A stretch of 64,000 bases of DNA from Paraburkholderia sp. DHOC27. Lineage in GTDB: Bacteria; Pseudomonadota; Gammaproteobacteria; Burkholderiales; Burkholderiaceae. Every line of letters starts with the position of its first letter. Position 1 is the first letter of the stretch. The notes beneath the pieces are model-generated. The model made no database searches. It was not told the DNA's origin and saw only the letters and a list, made by a program, of their open reading frames with translations. The position numbers and the translations under genes are program-made. The stretch lies in the NCBI RefSeq assembly GCF_003429005.1, contig NZ_QVQV01000002.1, positions 124,001-188,000 of the forward strand, given 5' to 3'. Shown here piece after piece: positions 58,149 through 64,000 of the stretch.

Positions 58149-60356
58149 TCAAGCCGGCTTCCAGCGGTACATCATTACCTTGCCGCGCGCGTCCTCTTCG
58201 ACGAATACCAGGTACTCGCCGTTGCTGCGCCGATACGCGCTGATGCCGTTGGGCACGTCCACCCAGCCCGACGCCTGACCCACTTCGGGACCGGCCCGGA
58301 TCACGCCCACTTCCTTGCCGCTGTCCTTGTCGTACACATGCACGGCGCCGACCGCTTCGACCGTAAACACGTACTGTCCTTCGACGGTCATGCCAATCGT
58401 CGTCTGCACGGGTTTGGCCTCGGGGTCCCACGGCAGCGCGAGCGTGTAGCGCGCAACCGGCTTGCCGCTCGACCAGTGGTCGTAGCGCACCAGCACCCGC
58501 CCTACCTCTTTCCAGAAGCCGCTCACGGGTGGTGCGTCAGTCGTATAGCCGCTCACGTATAGCGTGTCGGTGTCGGGTACATAGATGGCGCGGCGCAGTT
58601 CGCTGAACGGCTGCGGCATCGCGTAGGAAGTCATGTCCGTATAGGCGTAAAGCGGATTGCCGTGCGCATCGAGGCCGCCAAAATGCAGGCGGCGGATGCC
58701 TTTGGTGTCGCTCGTGTGCCAGATGTCGCCGGCCGTATCCACCCACCAGCCCCAGCCGCCCGCGAGCTTCGTGCCGCTGGTGTTCAGCGTGAAGCCGTCG
58801 CTATCGAAGCGGCCGTCGCCGTGCACGTCGCGCCAGATCCAGTCGCCGCCCGGCGGCGCGTTTGGCACCTGCGCGACAGGACGCTCACGCCCGGCGATCA
58901 GGCCTGATGGAATCGCGGTCTCGCCGTCGTGCGCGGCATCGAAGCGGTAGATCTTCAGGTGATCGGAATACATGTCGGTCAGGTAAAGGAAGGTGTGTCC
59001 CTTCAACTGACGCGCCATCGGCAAGCCGGGCCACTGGTCCGTGTGAAAGACGGGGTCGTCTGGGTACTTGAAGCGGTTCGACAGAAAGCCCGCGTATTTC
59101 CAGTCCTGCCCGGCGGGTTTCGTCAGGTCCAGTTCGAAGCGCTTGTTGCCGGTATAGACGCTGTCAGGCCGCGCCGGATCGATCCACGCGCCGTCGACGA
59201 ACAACAGCCCTTGCACCTGCCAGTTCTGCTTGCCATCGGGCGCGTAGCTTTCGAGCGTGGCGCCAAGACCCGCGCCGATGGGTGCGTAACGTGGACCGAT
59301 GCCGTTGCCCGCCACGTAGACGTTGCCGCGTGCATCCACGCCCACGCCGGTCAACCCGTTGAAGCGGCGCGGGCCAGGCTGGCCGGCCACGCCCGAGAAA
59401 ATGCCGCCACGCTCGCCCAGCGTGCCGTCAGCGACATAGGCGCCATTGCGCTTCGAGAAAAACAACACCTGCTGACGCGGACCGTTATCCGCGACCAGCA
59501 CGCGGCCTTGCGTATCGAGCGCGATGTCGACCGGCACCGCATCGTCGGGCAGCGGCAGCGTGTCGCCGAGCAACTGACCGCTCGCCGAATAATGGGCCAC
59601 GTGAGGCGTTTTATCGCTTTGCGTGCCGGTGAGCACCCACAGCGTGCCGTCCGTGGCGAGCGCCAGCTTGCCCGGTTCGTGCACACTCCAGGTAGTCTTT
59701 CTCTGCATGGATTCCGCGTCGAACACCTCGATACGGTTCTGCGTGGTGTTCGCGGCGTAGAGCGTAGTGTCGCTCGCCGCGAGTCCGTTGATGTCGGCGT
59801 GCGTGCCGGTGGGCACTTCGTTCATCATCAGGAAGGCGGCAGCGAGTTGCGCATGCGGGTCTGTTGCGCCATGTACCGACGCATTGGCGATCCCCGCAGG
59901 CGGCTGAAACAGCGCACCCAGTTTGGGATTGCTTATCTGCCGCCGCGAAATGCCGAACCACTGCTGGCCTTTTTCCGGCCAGATGCCCTGCCCGACGAGG
60001 CGGCCCTTTTCGTTACCCACGGAGACGGCCAGATATACATAACGATGGTTCAAGGCGATCGCATTGCCGCCCGCTGTGCCCCAGCCATGCGTGCCGCCCG
60101 CAAAGCCCAGCATCTTGCCGTTCTGATACGTGCTGGCTTCCGCGCCGCTTTCGTCCCACGGCGCGTTGGTGTAGACCTTGCCGTCGGGTGTGACGGCAAT
60201 TGCCGTGATATTGATCTGCGTCCAGCTACCGTCGCCATAGCCAAAGGTATTGCCGATCCAGGCCGTCTGCGCATTCAGCGCCGTTTCGGCCGAAGCGGCG
60301 CTCGCGGCGAGGCAGGCAAGCGCAACCATCCAGGTCGCGAAGATGGGACGCACCAA
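58149..60356 (-). CDS. Exported beta-propeller (NHL/WD-like) protein in the polysaccharide cluster
   Basis: 735 residues from TTG at 60356, or GTG at 60353; both lie just after GGAGG. A signal peptide (ATWMVALACLAASAASAET) is followed by many short blade-like repeats (ITAIAVTPDGKVYTN, DINGLAASDTTLYAAN, VDIALDTQGRVLVADN, TGVGVDARGNVYVAGN). This is a large periplasmic beta-propeller with no visible catalytic motif. It lies upstream of the flippase gene on the same strand and diverges from the acyltransferase gene, so it probably takes part in polymer modification, export or recognition. The family is not named here; identification with bceP is possible but uncertain. Confidence 0.75.
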   Translation of the reverse strand: MVRPIFATWMVALACLAASAASAETALNAQTAWIGNTFGYGDGSWTQINITAIAVTPDGKVYTNAPWDESGAEASTYQNGKMLGFAGGTHGWGTAGGNAIALNHRYVYLAVSVGNEKGRLVGQGIWPEKGQQWFGISRRQISNPKLGALFQPPAGIANASVHGATDPHAQLAAAFLMMNEVPTGTHADINGLAASDTTLYAANTTQNRIEVFDAESMQRKTTWSVHEPGKLALATDGTLWVLTGTQSDKTPHVAHYSASGQLLGDTLPLPDDAVPVDIALDTQGRVLVADNGPRQQVLFFSKRNGAYVADGTLGERGGIFSGVAGQPGPRRFNGLTGVGVDARGNVYVAGNGIGPRYAPIGAGLGATLESYAPDGKQNWQVQGLLFVDGAWIDPARPDSVYTGNKRFELDLTKPAGQDWKYAGFLSNRFKYPDDPVFHTDQWPGLPMARQLKGHTFLYLTDMYSDHLKIYRFDAAHDGETAIPSGLIAGRERPVAQVPNAPPGGDWIWRDVHGDGRFDSDGFTLNTSGTKLAGGWGWWVDTAGDIWHTSDTKGIRRLHFGGLDAHGNPLYAYTDMTSYAMPQPFSELRRAIYVPDTDTLYVSGYTTDAPPVSGFWKEVGRVLVRYDHWSSGKPVARYTLALPWDPEAKPVQTTIGMTVEGQYVFTVEAVGAVHVYDKDSGKEVGVIRAGPEVGQASGWVDVPNGISAYRRSNGEYLVFVEEDARGKVMMYRWKPA

Positions 60357-60794
60357 GGTGTTCCTCCAGTCAGGGCCAGCCGCATCGCGTGGCGCGCATG
60401 CACAGGCGAAAGTCGATGAGGTGGCCGCAATGGCACAGGGACGGGGTCATGCAGCGGGAGATCGGGCAGCCGGCGCATCGCCTGACCGCGCGCACGCCGC
60501 TTCGCATTCACCGCCCGCACATTAAGCGGGAAATTGGCCCTGACGAAAATCGAAAATAATTCAAAAATATTCCGCAAATAAAGCGCAGAAAATCCACGGC
60601 TTTCTTGTAGCCAATGCCTCCGGATTACGCCTGAATTAAGCCCGAATTTCTTTTCGACACGTCGCGCCGCGCTGTTGTATTTGTTCATTTCATTCGCGTT
60701 TTTCGCCGATTTCTTTTCCCTAGAATGAACCGTCATCGCCATTGCGCGTTCGTAGCGCCGCCGTATCCAGCGCGAGCGAACCCGCGTCGATGGC
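60357..60794. other. AT-rich divergent promoter region (438 bases)
   Basis: No gene. Bases 60530-60730 are the most AT-rich stretch of the window (runs such as AAAATCGAAAATAATTC). A plus-strand TAGAAT at 60721 is a plausible -10, without a convincing -35. It likely drives the propeller gene leftwards and the acyltransferase-gmd pair rightwards. The base composition may indicate H-NS-type binding, but that is speculative. Confidence 0.5.
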
Positions 60795-63057
<2,263 letters not shown>

Positions 63058-63067
63058 GCTAATCGTT

Positions 63068-63114
63068 AAGGCGCGCGGCGGTGGTCATGTGGGGCGGCCC
63101 GCCGCGCGCCTTTT
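63068..63114 (+). terminator. Intrinsic terminator after gmd
   Basis: Perfect 14-bp arms AAGGCGCGCGGCGG and CCGCCGCGCGCCTT with a 17-base loop, ending in TTTT. It closes the acyltransferase-gmd transcript. Confidence 0.85.
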
Positions 63115-63140
63115 GATGGGTTGGTTGTGTGCGCTGTTTC

Positions 63141-63176
63141 TCGTTGTTTTCGTTGTGCTCGTTGTGCTCGTTCCCT
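63141..63176. repeat. 9-bp tandem repeat, 4 units, intergenic
   Basis: Units TCGTTGTTT, TCGTTGTGC, TCGTTGTGC, TCGTTCCCT. They lie between gmd and the YdcH-like gene. A second short repeat (CGCTTCGTT, two copies plus a partial) is at 63591-63618 after that gene. Confidence 0.78.
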
Positions 63177-63317
63177 GCGTGCAATGCGTGTGCGTGACTT
63201 TGATGGTAGCCACTTAAATCCGCATCGCCCTGATGCGCGTCAAGCGGCTCGATACCTGGCAGTGCAAAAATAACGACTCCAGAAGGCGTTAGCCTTCGCC
63301 TCACAAGGAGCGCCAGA

Positions 63318-63572
63318 ATGTTTCCCGAGTATCGTGACCTGATCTCCCGCCTCAAGACTCAAGACGCCCACTTCTCCCGCCTGTTCGAGCGCCACAACGA
63401 ACTCGACCATCAGATCCACAATATGGAAACCGGCGTCACGCCGACCAACAGCAGCGCCATCGACACCCTCAAACGGGAAAAACTCAAGTTGAAAGATCAG
63501 CTTTACGCGGTGTTGCGTAAGGCTGCAGCGGCAGGGTCCGATTCGGCGGACGCAGCGGACGCGGTTGCCTGA
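63318..63572 (+). CDS. YdcH/DUF465-family small protein
   Basis: 84 residues, a helical hairpin: MFPEYRDLISRLKTQDAHFSRLFERHNELDHQIHNME then LKREKLKLKDQLYAVLRKA, the standard DUF465 layout. An AAGGAG site lies 8 bases before the ATG. These are abundant small cytoplasmic coiled-coil proteins of unknown function. The C-terminal Ala/Asp tail is extra. Confidence 0.88.
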   Translation: MFPEYRDLISRLKTQDAHFSRLFERHNELDHQIHNMETGVTPTNSSAIDTLKREKLKLKDQLYAVLRKAAAAGSDSADAADAVA

Positions 63573-63822
63573 GGGCGAGACACGTTCGCGCGCTTCGTTC
63601 GCTTCGTTCGCGCTTCGTCCACTTACCGTCGGCTTTTCGTTCGCTCATCTTTCATACGGAGTCTCCCCTTTGGTATCACGAGAACAATCACGCCCACACG
63701 CACCACAGCACGCGTCGTCACACGAACCGCGCAACGAAGCGCAGCACGCCGCCCCGCACGCCTCACTGCACGAGCGCGACGCCGCCAACGCACCGGTGCG
63801 CCGCGCTGCACAAGGCGACGTC

Positions 63823-64000
63823 ATGAGCGGCCATTCGCCGCTCGCCGCCGAGCGCAAGGAAACCGGTCACGCCGTTCAGGCCGCCAACGAGTTGATCGCC
63901 AACAGCATGCAAGACGCTCTGGCGAGCCAGGGCACCCAGCAACCCGCGGCGCTCATCGACACCGTGCGTGCCTTGATGGGCGGCCTCTCGCCGGACGAAA
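63823..64000 (+). CDS. Hypothetical protein, 3' end beyond window
   Basis: An open frame from the ATG at 63823 (AAGGCG 7 bases upstream) to the window end, 59 codons visible. It begins MSGHSPLAAERKETGHAVQA and is alanine-rich and probably helical. A TTG at 63670 with GGAG 8 bases upstream would add 51 residues rich in His, Ala and Arg. I cannot choose firmly. No family can be recognised from this fragment. Confidence 0.5.
   Translation, partial: MSGHSPLAAERKETGHAVQAANELIANSMQDALASQGTQQPAALIDTVRALMGGLSPDE

Noticed and set aside
60600..60660. Terminator-like T runs upstream of the BceO-like acyltransferase
   Set aside because: T-rich but without a preceding stable stem; fits an AT-rich promoter region better.

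Overview
The window reads as a stretch of a Burkholderia/Paraburkholderia-type chromosome (inference). The support is high GC, strong third-position GC in every gene, dense LysR/MarR/MerR regulation, a PenA-like class A beta-lactamase, short DUF1488 and DUF3096 genes, and a right-hand exopolysaccharide block resembling the cepacian bce-II cluster. I see no rRNA, tRNA, CRISPR array, insertion sequence, integrase or phage gene. This is core and accessory chromosome rather than an inserted island.

Layout, left to right. 0-10 kb: the 3' end of an aldehyde dehydrogenase gene closed by a strong terminator, a marR / isochorismatase-like / MFS run, a LysR gene, and a 1697-residue double hybrid histidine kinase that diverges from a small thioredoxin-like gene. 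10-20 kb: a ClpG/ClpK-like AAA+ disaggregase preceded by a cysteine-free TraR/DksA-like protein, a lipoprotein GH27 alpha-galactosidase, small proteins of unknown function, a secreted alpha/beta hydrolase and a Crp/Fnr regulator. 20-31 kb: class II aldolase, 2-dehydropantoate 2-reductase, a GST, a possible 2OG-type oxygenase, a beta-lactamase, a LysR divergent from an MdtD-like MFS pump, and a translationally coupled pair of a periplasmic solute-binding protein and a CHASE-PAS-PAS-GGDEF-EAL protein.

31-45 kb: small membrane and DUF proteins, an SH3 protein with a 13-residue Pro/Gln repeat, an ankyrin protein, a glycosyltransferase / methyltransferase / acyl-CoA-dehydrogenase-like operon of unknown product, the phosphoketolase-acetate kinase operon (sugar phosphate to acetyl phosphate to acetate plus ATP), an orphan MNT nucleotidyltransferase, a HAD hydrolase and a MerR regulator. 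45-51 kb: a MOSC protein, cytochrome b561, a GlcG-like protein with malate synthase G (glyoxylate use), and a phosphoribosyltransferase. 51-63 kb: GalU, two acyltransferases, a fused GT4-GT4 glycosyltransferase overlapping a Wzx-type flippase, a periplasmic beta-propeller protein and GDP-mannose 4,6-dehydratase. Together these supply sugar nucleotides, assemble, acylate and flip an exopolysaccharide repeat unit.

Two patterns run across the window. First, short tandem repeats of unrelated sequence recur: 9-18 bp in-frame units in linkers and C-termini, and 9-13 bp units in spacers. Second, four convergent gene pairs overlap at their 3' ends. The items most worth following are the coupled binding protein/c-di-GMP pair, the acyl-CoA-dehydrogenase/methyltransferase/glycosyltransferase operon, the ClpG-like protein with its Cys-less TraR neighbour, the cysteine-free isochorismatase homologue, and several perfect palindromes in promoters.
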